From positions 1 to 64,000 of the forward strand of contig CALBSQ010000025.1 in the NCBI GenBank assembly GCA_937967325.1: a stretch of DNA of 64,000 nt, given 5' to 3'. Source of the stretch: an uncultured Chloroflexota bacterium (GTDB lineage Bacteria; Chloroflexota; UBA4733). Within the stretch, counting starts at the first letter, position 1. Every line of letters begins with the position of its first letter. Positions 63,783 to 64,000 of the stretch are shown here, in pieces. A program made the position numbers and the translations under genes. The notes under the pieces were generated by a model. It had not been told where the DNA came from. It saw only the letters and a list, made by a program, of their open reading frames with translations, and did not search any database.

Positions 63783-64000
63783 TGTCGCTCCTTTGACGGT
63801 GGCTGCACTGCCCACCAGCCGTCACGGACGGGGCAGCGTCGCCGGCAAGTGTATATGCTGGGCGTTGCCGAGGGTTGGGCGGTTGCGGTGATGTCTCAGC
63901 GGCCACGCGGCGGCGTTGGCTGGTGCGGTAGCCAGGGCGCATGCCATGCGCCCCTACCAGCCGCCCCAGAATGCCACCGTCCAAGACAAGCGACCCACAT
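63783..64000. other. Right-edge intergenic sequence
   Basis: 218 bases upstream of the aminotransferase gene. No gene, repeat or clear promoter is recognised up to the window edge. Confidence 0.4.

Overview
The window is about 64 kb of GC-rich bacterial DNA, densely coding on both strands. No rRNA, tRNA, CRISPR array or transposase gene was recognised. The gene content suggests a Chloroflexota (Thermomicrobia/Ktedonobacteria-like) genome. The clues are twin-arginine lipoproteins with long Ala/Ser/Thr linkers, Uma2 and DUF433/DUF5615 families, NHL propellers, PA14 proteins and DinB proteins. This assignment is inference from family content; no marker gene is present.

Layout. 0-3 kb: leftward B12 uptake genes (btuF-like, btuC-like) behind a cobalamin riboswitch. 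3-13 kb: PhyH dioxygenase, a broken Uma2 gene, a solute-binding protein (SBP) divergent from a zinc dehydrogenase, an NHL protein, an SBP followed by an SH3 lipoprotein, and a D-aminoacylase-like amidohydrolase. 13-18 kb: a GT-C membrane protein, a secreted EXORDIUM-like protein with two PA14 domains, and a PIG-L deacetylase. 18-28.4 kb: two divergent, mirrored SBP plus GHL6-type glycosidase modules. The leftward one is a four-gene operon in which every junction is an ATGA stop/start overlap (SBP, GHL6, DUF3830, threonine-synthase-like PLP enzyme). The rightward one ends with a FadR/GntR regulator. 28-32.4 kb: Uma2, ion channel, ManD/RspA-like dehydratase, ribbon-helix-helix protein. 32.4-37.7 kb: leftward SBP, sulfatase, esterase. 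38-42.6 kb: three glycosyltransferases, one with HEAT repeats. 42.6-52.1 kb: LDH2 dehydrogenase, SDR, LacI regulator, SBP, remnants of an isomerase and a dehydrogenase, an intact isomerase, a Gfo/Idh/MocA protein fused to a helix-turn-helix, and a convergent SBP. 52.3-54.4 kb: a decayed patch (toxin-antitoxin remnant, broken GT39 gene) around a small intact membrane-protein gene. 54.4-64 kb: DinB, RecQ, S9 peptidase, two tandem SBPs behind a palindromic operator, and a DegT-type aminotransferase.

How it fits together. Nine family-1 (CUT1-type) sugar-binding lipoproteins lie in one window, yet no MalF/MalG-type permease or MsmK/UgpC-type ATPase is present. Most sit next to dehydrogenases, isomerases, dehydratases, glycosidases, sulfatase or esterase, so the region looks like a set of small catabolic cassettes, each pairing one binding protein with one or a few enzymes. 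They presumably share permeases encoded elsewhere. Several hairpin-forming inverted repeats and at least four broken loci show that the region is rearranging.
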